The notes under the pieces are model-generated. The model was given only the letters and a program-made list of their open reading frames with translations. It made no database searches and had not been told where the DNA came from. From CAZQSL01 sp964595945 (GTDB lineage: Bacteria; UBP15; UBA6099; JAJRTR01), in the NCBI GenBank assembly GCA_964595945.1, contig CAZQSL010000008.1, positions 1-53,061 of the forward strand: a stretch of 53,061 bases of DNA, given 5' to 3'. Positions 33,297-41,987 of the stretch are shown here, piece after piece. A program made the position numbers and the translations under genes. The first letter of the stretch is position 1, and the number at the start of each line of letters is the position of its first letter.

Positions 33297-34226
33297 ATGA
33301 AAAGAAAAATGATGAGACTGACAATGATCGCACTCGCGGCCGTGGCCCTGATATGCTGCTCCGGAGCCATCGCCTACGAGCGCGCGAGCAGCCACGACAT
33401 CAAATCCGCCATCATCGTAACTCCTGCCATGATCAGAGCCGCCGCCATCCCCAATCAGGACTCGTGGTACAAGATCATTCTCCCCCAGATCAGGCAAAAG
33501 GAGTTTCGCCTGGGCTACGTCCACATAAATGTCACGAGAAATTCCGCCGGCAATGTCGTGCTCACGCGACAGCTTGTCCTGAGAGAATCGGTTTACAGTG
33601 CCAATGTACTGGATTTCAACATTGAACAGACTGTCGTCATGAGCGCAAAAACAGGCCTGCCGCTGTCATCACGATACAAATTCCACTACTTTGACAATTA
33701 CTCGAACTACAATCCGCAATGGAGTTCGAAAAGCGGCTCCCTGATCGGCTCGAAAACCGATGTCGAAAAGACCGCAGTGTTCGATTACGCTAAAAACCGC
33801 ATCATCGTCAGATACGGAAGTGACGGCAAGGTGCAGAAGACCTTCCCGATCGAAAAAAATACCGTCCCGCAATATGCGGAACTCGGCTTTATGCTAGCCG
33901 GCGCTCCGATGATAAAATCAGGCTATAAATTCAGATTTTTCGACATGAGGACAGAAAAATATCAGGACAAGTATTTCAGATACGAAGGGCCCGCAAAAGA
34001 CGGCTCCAGACATTTCGCCATGCTCGACCCGGCCTACAGGACAGCGGGAGAAGGCGTTTGGACCAATACCAGCCTGTGGTACGAAGAATACTGGACCGGC
34101 GCGAAAAACGGCGTGGCCTCGACATTCACGAAAATGGAATTCGTGCCCCCGAACGTCAGCCTTTTCAGAGTCCTGCCAGTCACAAAGAAAGAAGCTCTCG
34201 AAAAAACCGACTCAACCGTGGATTGA
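33297..34226 (+). CDS. Exported hypothetical protein (outer-envelope beta-rich), about 309 aa
   Basis: A signal peptide (MMRLTMIALAAVALICCSGAIA) with a possible lipobox-like ICCSG. The rest is beta-rich with many Tyr/Phe: YKFHYFDNYSNYNP, YKFRFFDMRTEKYQDKYFRYEG. The repeated 'YKF+F/YFD' pattern recalls DUF3108-type or outer-membrane lipid-handling proteins, but I do not recognise a family with confidence. The frame is open from 33174, but ATG 33297 is the start that gives a signal peptide. It lies 30 bases before the ABC ATPase gene and is probably co-transcribed. Confidence 0.65.
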   Translation: MKRKMMRLTMIALAAVALICCSGAIAYERASSHDIKSAIIVTPAMIRAAAIPNQDSWYKIILPQIRQKEFRLGYVHINVTRNSAGNVVLTRQLVLRESVYSANVLDFNIEQTVVMSAKTGLPLSSRYKFHYFDNYSNYNPQWSSKSGSLIGSKTDVEKTAVFDYAKNRIIVRYGSDGKVQKTFPIEKNTVPQYAELGFMLAGAPMIKSGYKFRFFDMRTEKYQDKYFRYEGPAKDGSRHFAMLDPAYRTAGEGVWTNTSLWYEEYWTGAKNGVASTFTKMEFVPPNVSLFRVLPVTKKEALEKTDSTVD

Positions 34227-34256
34227 CGCATCAGAAGTATCGGAAAAGGAACGCCG

Positions 34257-34943
34257 ATGAGCCTCGAAATCGCTGGAGTGACAAAAGTGTTTCGCGGCGC
34301 GGCGCCGGGCGCGGCTCGCTTAACTGCACTCGACAACATTATCCTGAATATTGCCCCTGGTGAAACTCTCATCCTGACCGGCGCCAATGGTGCAGGCAAA
34401 ACCACGCTGCTGAAATGCTGCGCCGGTGTGATCACTTGCGATATGGGCACGATCACCATTTGCGGGCACGATATCGCTCGCGCACCAGCAGCGGCAAAAA
34501 AAGCCATCGGATTTGCCGGAGACAGCGAGCGCGGTTTTTTTGCCCGTATCTCGGGACGTGACAATCTCGCACTGTTCGCGGCTCTCTGTGATGTCGCCGC
34601 AACCGATGTCAAGGATCGCGTGGATGCCGCACTCGAAACATTCGGACTCACCGATGCAAGTCGCAAACCCGTTCGCAGCTACTCGGCAGGCATGAAACAG
34701 CGGCTCGCGCTCGCCCGAGCCACGATCCACCGCCCCACCGTGCTGCTGCTCGACGAACCCACCAAAAGCCTGGATGCCGCCTTCGCAGACACCCTGCCTC
34801 ACATTATCGAATCCCACTGCGCCTCCGGCGGCTGCGCGCTCGTCACTACTCACGACAGGCTATTCGCGAAAGCCCTCGAATGCCGTACCGCAGTACTCGA
34901 CTCCGGACGGATTGCCGGACAGGATTTCCGCCTCTCTTCTTAA
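34257..34943 (+). CDS. ABC transporter ATP-binding protein
   Basis: A cytoplasmic ATPase subunit of the ABC-2/CcmA type, 228 residues. Walker A is GANGAGKTT (about 43-51), the signature motif is YSAGMKQRLALA, Walker B is VLLLDEPT and the switch His is in VTTHDR. It has no membrane part. The ABC-2 permease at 27315-28121 lacks an adjacent ATPase, so the two may form one exporter despite opposite strands and 6 kb separation. It follows an exported beta-rich protein gene by 30 bases and may serve its pathway. Confidence 0.92.
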   Translation: MSLEIAGVTKVFRGAAPGAARLTALDNIILNIAPGETLILTGANGAGKTTLLKCCAGVITCDMGTITICGHDIARAPAAAKKAIGFAGDSERGFFARISGRDNLALFAALCDVAATDVKDRVDAALETFGLTDASRKPVRSYSAGMKQRLALARATIHRPTVLLLDEPTKSLDAAFADTLPHIIESHCASGGCALVTTHDRLFAKALECRTAVLDSGRIAGQDFRLSS

Positions 34944-35033
34944 CGCCAAATTTCATCAAGTAACATTCGACAATCAGGACAAATGGGATTTCCACAAAAG
35001 CGGGAATTTGCCACAGTCATTTTCCCGATATTA

Positions 35034-36287
35034 CTAATCGGCTTGCGACCCGGTATCAAACACCATGGATGCGAAAGTGACGACCGACTCGGTGTGCTCT
35101 TCGAATGACTGCTCATAGATGAGGAGTTCGCCCGAAGACTTGGGCATGGCGCTGAGCATGGTGTAGATCGAGGAGGCGCCGCATATCCTCCGGGGATCAT
35201 GCTCATGGACGACGGACTCGAAGAATGCTTTTGGATCGTGAGCGGCGGCGGATTCGAGCATAGAGAGGTCTTCTTCGCGAATGTGGTCGCGCAGAGCCGG
35301 ATGGAGAGGGAATTCGTCGCCGAACCGTTTGCCGATGTGTGAGAGGTCGGCTGAAGCGATGAAGCACGCGTCGCGGCCGCCGATGGCGATTTTGAGAGCT
35401 TCGATGAAAAGGGCGACCGGGATTTCGCCTGACGGGTCGCTGCCGCTCGTGATGTACTCCTGAAATGACGAACACATAACCGGCAGGATGGGCGGCATGT
35501 CCGCGCCGTCCCACAGGTGGCTCAGGAACGCGGCCTGAAACTCGATGGAATGCTCTGCGCGGTGAATGAAATTGTCAAGCAGGATCGAATCGCCGAGAGA
35601 AGATCGGAGCGACTGTATGCCAGTCGTGTCGACGGGGATGTTGCCGAGCGGCGTGGCGAAGCTTTTGGGGACGGCCGTGTAGATGTTGTTGCCGCCGGCA
35701 TGACCGGTGCCGAGGATGACATAGAGATCGGGCCTGCGGCCGATGATGCGTGAGTAGGCGAGAGCGAATGCGAGACCGCCGCGGTGCGGGTCGATGTGCG
35801 GCACGATTATGCCTGTAGTCGTCTGTGGCGCAGTGTCAGGAGTTTCGCGATGGCTGGCGGCGGGCGCGGGCAGTCCGGCGTTTTCGTAATACTTGTCGAG
35901 CTCGGACCGGAAGGCATCGGGGGCATCGGGATAACATGCGCGAGAGTGGATCATGGGGCGCAGATCGGACGCGGTGTAGACCGATTCGAGTTCTTTCAGA
36001 TAGTCGGCGAAGCGCTGGTTGTCGAGCAGAAAGATTTCATCGAGGCGGTCCGTAAACTGGGCGAATTCTTCGGGCGGCACATCGACCGAAGTCTTTTCGA
36101 GCACGAGGGCGCGGATGTCTTCGAGGGTGCGGGTGCCGTCAAGATGGGAAAAGACGAAAAAGGTGAATTCGTTGAGGAAAAGCGTGTTTTCGATGTAGTG
36201 GAAAGGGTCGCGCACGCAGAATGTACGTTCGCCTTCGATCATTACAGGAAATACTTCGACAGGACGTATGCGGGGTTTGAGAGACAT
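35034..36287 (-). CDS. AmmeMemoRadiSam system protein B (Memo-like) with PqqD-like N-domain
   Basis: The Memo domain (about 155-417) contains IIVPHIDPHRGG, VILGTGHAGG, AEHSIEFQAAFL, FIASADLSHIG and ICGASSIYTML, the conserved metal and active-site residues of the Memo superfamily. The first 95 residues (PRIRPVEVFPVMIEGERTF to FLLDNQRF, with LDGTRTLEDIRALV) look like a PqqD/RRE-type peptide-binding fold; that assignment is inference. The radical-SAM and AMMECR1 partners of the system are not in the window. It is the last gene of a four-gene minus-strand run with the fusion gene, TatD and the phosphodiesterase. Confidence 0.85.
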   Translation of the reverse strand: MSLKPRIRPVEVFPVMIEGERTFCVRDPFHYIENTLFLNEFTFFVFSHLDGTRTLEDIRALVLEKTSVDVPPEEFAQFTDRLDEIFLLDNQRFADYLKELESVYTASDLRPMIHSRACYPDAPDAFRSELDKYYENAGLPAPAASHRETPDTAPQTTTGIIVPHIDPHRGGLAFALAYSRIIGRRPDLYVILGTGHAGGNNIYTAVPKSFATPLGNIPVDTTGIQSLRSSLGDSILLDNFIHRAEHSIEFQAAFLSHLWDGADMPPILPVMCSSFQEYITSGSDPSGEIPVALFIEALKIAIGGRDACFIASADLSHIGKRFGDEFPLHPALRDHIREEDLSMLESAAAHDPKAFFESVVHEHDPRRICGASSIYTMLSAMPKSSGELLIYEQSFEEHTESVVTFASMVFDTGSQAD

Positions 36288-36308
36288 GGCAGTGACTTCT
36301 TTCGATTA

Positions 36309-36818
36309 TTATCCCGGGGATTGCGAAAGCGGCCTGATTTCGCCTGTGACGGATTCGCCGTCGACATTGAGTATGCCGAAATGCTGGCCAGTCGAGTGGC
36401 GGCGGGCGGTCGGTGTGCCGGGATTGAAGTAGAGGCGTCCGTCGATGATCCGGTTGCATGGATGGTGTGTGTGCCCAAATACCACGCACTTCACATCGGG
36501 GGGGAATTCGCCGGAGATGCGCTGCTCCATATCGTAGTAGCCGCCGTATCCGTGGATGAGGCCGATGCGGAGTTTTTCGACGCGTACGATGCGTTTGAGA
36601 GGCGTGCGTTTCGCGTCGCGCGCCATGTCGCAGTTTCCCATTACGGCGAAGGTTTCCTTCTGGAGTTCGTATTCGAGATAGTCGAGAAGAGAGTGTGATG
36701 TGATGTCGCCGGCGTGTAGCACCATGTCCGAGAGGATGATTTCCTCGATGACTGCGGCAGGCAGCTTCTGTGCCGAGATGGAAAAGTGAGTGTCAGAGAT
36801 CACGACGATGCGCTTCAT
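36309..36818 (-). CDS. YfcE/MJ0936-family metallophosphodiesterase
   Basis: A two-metal calcineurin-like phosphoesterase, 169 residues. Asp9/His11 (SDTH), Asp38 (HAGD), Asn62 (GNCD), His89 (IHG) and GHTHH at 115-119 supply all expected ligands. Members hydrolyse phosphodiesters; the natural substrate is usually unknown. The ATG follows TatD by 32 bases, and its stop lies 21 bases before the Memo gene, so it is probably one operon. Confidence 0.93.
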   Translation of the reverse strand: MKRIVVISDTHFSISAQKLPAAVIEEIILSDMVLHAGDITSHSLLDYLEYELQKETFAVMGNCDMARDAKRTPLKRIVRVEKLRIGLIHGYGGYYDMEQRISGEFPPDVKCVVFGHTHHPCNRIIDGRLYFNPGTPTARRHSTGQHFGILNVDGESVTGEIRPLSQSPG

Positions 36819-36850
36819 GACGGGACTCCGGAGAGAAGTGAGGCTATGAC

Positions 36851-37651
36851 TTACCGTACGGCATCGGAGGTGGGGAAATCCTCAAGTGGCAGTCCGAAAA
36901 GAGCGGCCGCGTTGGCGGTGGTGTAGCGGGCGACATCTTCGAGAGACTCGCCGCGTGCGTCGGCGACTGCCTGCGCTATGAGAGGGATGTAGGAGGGTTC
37001 GTTGCGTTTGCCGCGAAATTTCTGTGGTGCGAGATAGGGGCAGTCAGTTTCGAGCAGTATGCGGTCGCGGGGTGCGGTGCGGATGACGTCGCGGAGCTGT
37101 TCGCTGCGCGGGAACGATATGGGGCCGTCGACTCCGGCGTGGAGACCGAGTGCGAGTGAGGATCCGAGGAAATCGAGATCGCCTGAAAAGCAGTGCATGA
37201 CGCCTGGCAGTCCGCCGGGGGCGGCTTCGCGGATGATGGCGAGCATGTCGGAGTGGGCGTCGCGGCAGTGAAACACGATGGGTTTGCCGAGCGGGACAAG
37301 AGTCTGGAGCGCATCGGCGAAGGCAGCCCGCTGTACGTCCTGCGGTGAAAAGTTGTGGAAGTAGTCGAGTCCGATTTCTCCGAACGCGATGAATGAGTCC
37401 GAGAGCTCCGCGATGTGGTCTGCGAATTTTGCGTGGTCGTAGTGCTTTGCCTCGTGTGGGTGGAATCCGGCTGTGGCGAATACGTTTGGAAAAGCCGCGG
37501 CGTTGGCCGCCGCGAGCAGGTTGGTTGCGTAGTCGAGGCCCGTGTCGATGATGGCTGCGACGCCTGCTGCCGCGGCGCGGGCGACGATTTCAGGAGTTTC
37601 GTCCCTGAGCTGTTCGAGGTAGAGATGTGCGTGTGTGTCGATGAAAATCAT
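36851..37651 (-). CDS. tatD: TatD family metal-dependent DNase
   Basis: A 3'-5' exonuclease or DNase-type hydrolase of 266 residues with a TIM-barrel fold. Motifs: FIDTHAHLYL at the start, AGFHPHEAK, GEIGLDYF, IVFHCRDAH, VMHCFSGD, LLETDCPYLAP and RNEPSYIP. All metal ligands are present. A longer frame opens from GTG 37756, but the MIFIDTHAH start matches the family. It lies between the methyltransferase-SNase fusion and the phosphodiesterase. Two predicted nucleases next to a DNA methyltransferase-like protein is suggestive of nucleic-acid work, but the gene order alone does not prove it. Confidence 0.93.
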   Translation of the reverse strand: MIFIDTHAHLYLEQLRDETPEIVARAAAAGVAAIIDTGLDYATNLLAAANAAAFPNVFATAGFHPHEAKHYDHAKFADHIAELSDSFIAFGEIGLDYFHNFSPQDVQRAAFADALQTLVPLGKPIVFHCRDAHSDMLAIIREAAPGGLPGVMHCFSGDLDFLGSSLALGLHAGVDGPISFPRSEQLRDVIRTAPRDRILLETDCPYLAPQKFRGKRNEPSYIPLIAQAVADARGESLEDVARYTTANAAALFGLPLEDFPTSDAVR

Positions 37652-37722
37652 TGTTGTGGGAATTTCTGCCGGAAGCGCTGGCTGGGGGGCGCTTCCGGCT
37701 TGTGGCAGTCGGCGGAGCATGT

Positions 37723-39273
37723 TCAGCGCGGGTTGTCGGTCTTTTGGATGGTCCACATGCCGAGCCCTTTGGCGCGCGCGTTTTTTTCGAGCCGCTCGAA
37801 TTTCCGGACTTCTTTGTGAGCGTTTTCGCGATCGGCGAGCGCATAGCCGGCGGCGATCAGCATTTCGTTGGCGTTTTCTCCGGATTCGAGCATGAGGTAA
37901 TAAGAGGTGGTGCCCCTGCGGTTGCCGCCGTCCTGCAGGATAACCTTTTTGCCTTCGACGAGGTTTTTGAGATAGGTGAATGCCTGTCGGTATATGCCGG
38001 GATTGCGGCTGTAGAATTCGCCTGGCACGAGTACGCCGAGTAGGCGCACGTCGCTGCCGTTGTCGAGTTTTGCGTGATCGAGATTGGAAAAAGACATGAC
38101 GACAGCTTCGCGTGGTTTCGGGGGAGCGGGGGCTTTTGAGGGTGTGATGATCTGTGGATTGACCGGCTCGGGCATTGGAGTGATGAAGTTGCCTTCGGGC
38201 GGTGGGGGTGCGTTTTTGTTGATGTACTGACGGTTTTCGGTTTTGTACTGGCGATTCTGGTATCTGTCGCTGTTGTATGAGCGGCGTTCTGACTGGTAAT
38301 CGCTCTTGAGCGGCTGGCGGTCGACGAAGTGCGTGGGCTGTGCCGGCGCGGCTACGATCTGCTGTGAGTGGAGAAAAGAGAACATCGAAGAAAGTGAGTC
38401 GGCGGCGAGTTTTTCGCGGAATGCGAGGGTGGTTTCGTCGGGTGTCTGCGGGTTGACGAATTTGACGTTGTGGGGCATGCCTCTGCGCTGGAGGATGTCG
38501 ACATAGAATTCGTCGGTCTCGAAGCCTACGGAATGGCGCGCGAGGTCCCGAGCGGCCGTGAGGACCGCGCCATCGCGGAGGAATGGGTCGAGGACCGTTT
38601 CGCCGGGGTAAGAGAACATTTTTATCAGGCGGCGGGGAAGCTCTTCGGAGAATGGCGGATTGGGGTTGTCGTCTTCGCCGGGAGCGCCCGGGAAGACCCA
38701 GAGGCCGGAGAAGAGTTTCTTGCGTTCTTTTTCGGAGAAGGCGGCTTTAGAGGCGGCGTCGATGTCTGGAAGGGGCGGTTCGCCGTCTTTGCGGAAGATG
38801 AGGATGAAATCGGTGTTGTCGGGTTGAGGGGATTCCTGGCGGGGGATGTCTGGAGCGTTGTCGAGTATTTTTCTCGCGTCGACGGGGTCGCGGTACCATA
38901 CTATGGTGCCTGCCGGGATAAAGCCTGCGGCCGTGCAGGTGACTGAGATGGCCTGTGCTGCATCGTGGAAGACTGGCCGCGCGAAGGGATTGGGGACAGG
39001 GGCCGCGCCCCGGACATGTACACACATGTTGCAGCCGGGGACGAGTACCCGGTGGCATTCGCGCCACACGAGGGTCAGGGCGGCGAGTGATTCGAGGATC
39101 GCCGCTGGGGTGGCGGCTTCGCTCGTAAAGGTTTCGGGCCATTCCGGGGGAGATGTGACGACGAGGTGCAGCGCTTCGTCCTTGAGGGTGGCCATGTCAC
39201 GGCTGTCACCCATGATGACGATGTGAGTGTTTTTGGATTCGGATCTTTTGTAGTACTTCTGTGTAGGTTTCAT
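37723..39273 (-). CDS. Fusion of DNA methyltransferase-like and staphylococcal-nuclease-like domains
   Basis: The N-terminal 290 residues are laid out like beta-class N4/N6 DNA methyltransferases. Motif IV comes first (LHLVVTSPPEWPE, 40-45) and the SAM-binding motif later (TVLDPFLRDGAV, about 228-238). The usual SPPY/SPPW and DPFxGSG(T) are changed to SPPE and DPFLRDG. A linker (about 300-400) is rich in Tyr, Asn, Gln, Arg and then Pro. The C-terminal 110 residues resemble SNase (VRLLGVLVPGE, RRGTTSYYLML, NEMLIAAGYALAD, ARAKGLGMW). The SNase Arg and Glu seem kept, but the metal Asp is not at its place. ATG 39273 is chosen; TTG 39297 is an alternative. Function unknown. Confidence 0.82.
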   Translation of the reverse strand: MKPTQKYYKRSESKNTHIVIMGDSRDMATLKDEALHLVVTSPPEWPETFTSEAATPAAILESLAALTLVWRECHRVLVPGCNMCVHVRGAAPVPNPFARPVFHDAAQAISVTCTAAGFIPAGTIVWYRDPVDARKILDNAPDIPRQESPQPDNTDFILIFRKDGEPPLPDIDAASKAAFSEKERKKLFSGLWVFPGAPGEDDNPNPPFSEELPRRLIKMFSYPGETVLDPFLRDGAVLTAARDLARHSVGFETDEFYVDILQRRGMPHNVKFVNPQTPDETTLAFREKLAADSLSSMFSFLHSQQIVAAPAQPTHFVDRQPLKSDYQSERRSYNSDRYQNRQYKTENRQYINKNAPPPPEGNFITPMPEPVNPQIITPSKAPAPPKPREAVVMSFSNLDHAKLDNGSDVRLLGVLVPGEFYSRNPGIYRQAFTYLKNLVEGKKVILQDGGNRRGTTSYYLMLESGENANEMLIAAGYALADRENAHKEVRKFERLEKNARAKGLGMWTIQKTDNPR

Positions 39274-39497
39274 TGTTTCTGACTTCTTGCCATTCAAGGC
39301 GGTGGGATATGCCCGGCGGGCGGGCGGACAAGGGCGTTGAGGCCGCGTATGCGGGGTAATGAGCGCGGGCTGGCTCCCGTCCGTGAGGGGACGGTGGCGG
39401 TCAGTCCTCGCAATGTGCGACCTGATTTCTGGTGTTTGCGGCAGAACAGGCTTTCCCGGGTCTGCATGATGCGTCTCTGGCGCTCAACGGCGATGCA

Positions 39498-40610
39498 CTA
39501 TAGAGAATGCTCCGGCATGTTGAAGAACTGGTGGAATTCTTCGGGGAGTTCCGTATAGTCATGCTGTTCGGCGTATGGCGTGATGTCTGACGAGTTGTAG
39601 GTGTTCCAGAAGACTACAACCTTGTCGGAGAGATTACGCTTGTGGACGCAGCCCATGAGGCCGGCGAAAGCTTTTCCGGTGTATACGCCCTCGATGTTTA
39701 CACCGGCGTGTTCTTTCATCAATTCGATGGCTTTCATGCCCTCGGGGGTGAATGCTCCGTATCGCTCGCCGAAATAATCGGTTTCCATTTCAATGTCGAG
39801 TGGCGTGGTGACAATGAGAGGGAAAGACGAGTCGGCTCTGTGTAGTCTCAGCATTGCGGAATTGGCGAGGGATGAGTTGACAACTTTGTTGCTGGAAATC
39901 CAGGCTGTAACTTTAACTCCAATCACTTTTGTTTTGAGTCCGGCGGCGCGCAGGCCGACAGCGAGGCCGGAGCCGGTGCCGCAGGTGCCGATGGCGACGA
40001 AGACATAGTCGGGCTCGGGCAGCAGGCCTGCTTCGACCTGTGCGGCGAGTTCAAACGCCGCGTTGATGTAGCCGATTGTGGAAAACCCCGTGGAGCCGCC
40101 GAACTGTATTACGTATGGCGGTTTGCCATCGGAGATGGTGCGCTGGACGACTTTTTTCACAGTTTCGGCCGGCAGGTCCGTTTCGCGCGGGACGAGGCAG
40201 AGTTCGGCGCCGAAGTGGTGGCCTGTGAGGAGGTTGCGCTTGACGCTTGGGGTGACGGGTTGAGGGACGAGCATGCTGATGGTCGGCAGGCCGTGCTCGC
40301 GGCCATGTATGGTGGTGGCGAGTGCGTGATTGGAGCCGATGCCGCCGAAGGTCAGGAGTTTTTTCGCGCCGCGTTTTTTTGCGTCGGCGATGAGGTATTC
40401 TAACTTGCGTATTTTGTTGCCGCCGTAGAGGGGGTGGGAGAGGTCGTCGCGCTTGATGTAGAGCTGTCCGACGCCGATGTGGCTGGCGAGTCCGGGCGCT
40501 GCCTGTATGGGTGTGGGGAATTCGCCGATTGTCTCTCTTGGCAGTATGGACTCTATCGCTGGATATTTTTCGTACAGAGCGTATTTCGGCAGTCTGTCAT
40601 CGGTGGTCAT
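39498..40610 (-). CDS. PLP-dependent D-cysteine desulfhydrase / ACC deaminase family
   Basis: A fold-type II PLP enzyme of 370 residues. The PLP lysine is Lys66 in YGGNKIRKLEYL. GGIGSNHALA binds the phosphate/substrate carboxylate, and GTCGTGSGLAVGL is the phosphate loop. Subfamily features resemble DcyD and 1-aminocyclopropane-1-carboxylate deaminases, which cannot be split by eye. It would release pyruvate or 2-oxobutyrate and ammonia (with sulfide for D-Cys). GAGG lies 7 bases before the ATG. A 224-base gap, in which I see no gene, precedes the fusion gene. Confidence 0.9.
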   Translation of the reverse strand: MTTDDRLPKYALYEKYPAIESILPRETIGEFPTPIQAAPGLASHIGVGQLYIKRDDLSHPLYGGNKIRKLEYLIADAKKRGAKKLLTFGGIGSNHALATTIHGREHGLPTISMLVPQPVTPSVKRNLLTGHHFGAELCLVPRETDLPAETVKKVVQRTISDGKPPYVIQFGGSTGFSTIGYINAAFELAAQVEAGLLPEPDYVFVAIGTCGTGSGLAVGLRAAGLKTKVIGVKVTAWISSNKVVNSSLANSAMLRLHRADSSFPLIVTTPLDIEMETDYFGERYGAFTPEGMKAIELMKEHAGVNIEGVYTGKAFAGLMGCVHKRNLSDKVVVFWNTYNSSDITPYAEQHDYTELPEEFHQFFNMPEHSL

Positions 40611-40814
40611 TTGCGCGCCTCTTGGATGTTGTCATGGTGGTGTCTTTTTGCGGTCCGTTGTCTGAAATATGGGGCTGGAGGATATGCCGTGCCGCTGTGC
40701 GGGTACAGTGCCGACTTGCCGCCGCCGGATGCGTCATGGGAATGCTTTGCGGCCGGCTGCGGGGCTGCATCGGGCGACTCCTTGACGTCGATCCGGCGGA
40801 AAGTGTCCGGGTGA

Positions 40815-41987
40815 TCAGAATTTTGTGCCTACGTCGATGGTGTAGTATCCTTCGTCGAGGCTGTACATCATGCGCACGTCGGCGCTCTTGTATGCCTTGA
40901 TGCCGAGGATGCCGAGATAGTCGAAGCCCTCGTTGGTCTTGACGATCACATCGTTGGTGCCTTCGCAACTGACGGAGCAACTGATCTGTGAGGAAGATGT
41001 CCTGTATGCGGCTCCTATGCCGCCGTAGATGCCGCTGGGCAGTCTGGTTTTGCTCTTTTTGCCGAGCTGGAGATCGTCCCACACGAGAGAGCCCATGTAT
41101 TCGACGACTCTGGTGCGGATGGCGATGTGCTGGCCGTTGTAGATGGTTTCGGACTGGGGTCTGGTGTACATGACGCTGTAGACGAGGTGAGTGTTGTGTT
41201 TGCGGGGCACCCAGTATTCGACGGAGGTTACGAGGGCGGCGTCATTACTGATGTCGGCGCCGGGGAGGTCTTCATTGAGGAAAAAGTAGCCGGTGTGTAT
41301 CGAGTAGTAGGGTTCGCGGGCGATGACCTTGGGTTCGACCTGTTTTTCGTCGTCTTTGTCTTTCTTGGCGACGGGCTTCTTGTCTTCTTTTTTCGTGTCG
41401 GTTTTCTTTTCGGCCTTCTTATCTTCTTTTTTGTCATCTTTCTTTGCGACAGTTTTTTTGTCGTCTTTCGTGTCGGTTTTCTTTTCTACCTTCTTATCTT
41501 CTTTTTTGTCATCTTTCTTCGCGACAGTTTTTTTGTCGTCTTTCGTGTCGGTTTTCTTTTCTATCTTCTTATCATCATTATTGTCATCTTCTTTTTTCTT
41601 TTTGGCGGCAGGCTTGGGCTCTTCGTCGCCGATGATTTTCACTTTGGGTCTCTGGCCGACGACAGTCGAGGGGACATCGCCGGCGCTTGCCATGACAACA
41701 TCGCCCTCCGCGACCACGCCTGTCCTTGACTCGATGTGTGCTATGATATAGTGATCGGTGACGATTTTGACTTTGAGCTGTGCGATCTGCTGTCCGTTGC
41801 GAGCGACATATAGTGTCTGATTTTGCGTGTAGCCGGCGCTCTTGCCATTGTAGATCAGCACATTGTCGTCTTCGAGCAGGATGTTGACTTTGGTCTGGGC
41901 GGCGAGTGTGTTTGATGCGAAACATACGACAAGTGTTGCGATGAACGCAAAAACCATTTTTGAGAAGTTGTGATTGATTCTTAGCAT
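40815..41987 (-). CDS. Exported protein with Lys/Asp repeat linker and beta-barrel-like C-terminus
   Basis: A signal peptide (FAFIATLVVCFASNTLAA) is followed by a beta domain to about 125, with NILLEDDNVLIYNGKSAG and VAEGDVVMASAGDVP, like an SH3/FlgA-type region. A 100-residue linker of repeated KKTDTKDDKKTVAKKDDKK units follows. The last 160 residues are beta-strand-rich (YSIHTGYFFL, HLVYSVMYTRP, SGIYGGIGAAYR, MMYSLDEGYYTIDVGTKF). They end in Phe, the usual BAM signal of outer-membrane barrels. The linker may span the peptidoglycan by charge. The start ATG overlaps a TATAAT-like box; M11 is an alternative start. Confidence 0.75.
   Translation of the reverse strand: MLRINHNFSKMVFAFIATLVVCFASNTLAAQTKVNILLEDDNVLIYNGKSAGYTQNQTLYVARNGQQIAQLKVKIVTDHYIIAHIESRTGVVAEGDVVMASAGDVPSTVVGQRPKVKIIGDEEPKPAAKKKKEDDNNDDKKIEKKTDTKDDKKTVAKKDDKKEDKKVEKKTDTKDDKKTVAKKDDKKEDKKAEKKTDTKKEDKKPVAKKDKDDEKQVEPKVIAREPYYSIHTGYFFLNEDLPGADISNDAALVTSVEYWVPRKHNTHLVYSVMYTRPQSETIYNGQHIAIRTRVVEYMGSLVWDDLQLGKKSKTRLPSGIYGGIGAAYRTSSSQISCSVSCEGTNDVIVKTNEGFDYLGILGIKAYKSADVRMMYSLDEGYYTIDVGTKF
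41397..41571 (-). repeat. 75-base tandem repeat coding the Lys/Asp linker
   Basis: The sequence GTCGGTTTTCTTTTC starts at 41397, 41472 and 41547, exactly 75 bases apart, with only a few differences between units. Each unit encodes 25 residues (KKTDTKDDKKTVAKKDDKK core). The unit number is likely variable between strains. Confidence 0.9.

Noticed and set aside
41397..41571. CRISPR-like array in the regularly spaced 75-base units
   Set aside because: The units are contiguous without unique spacers and stay in frame in a coding gene; it is a coding tandem repeat.
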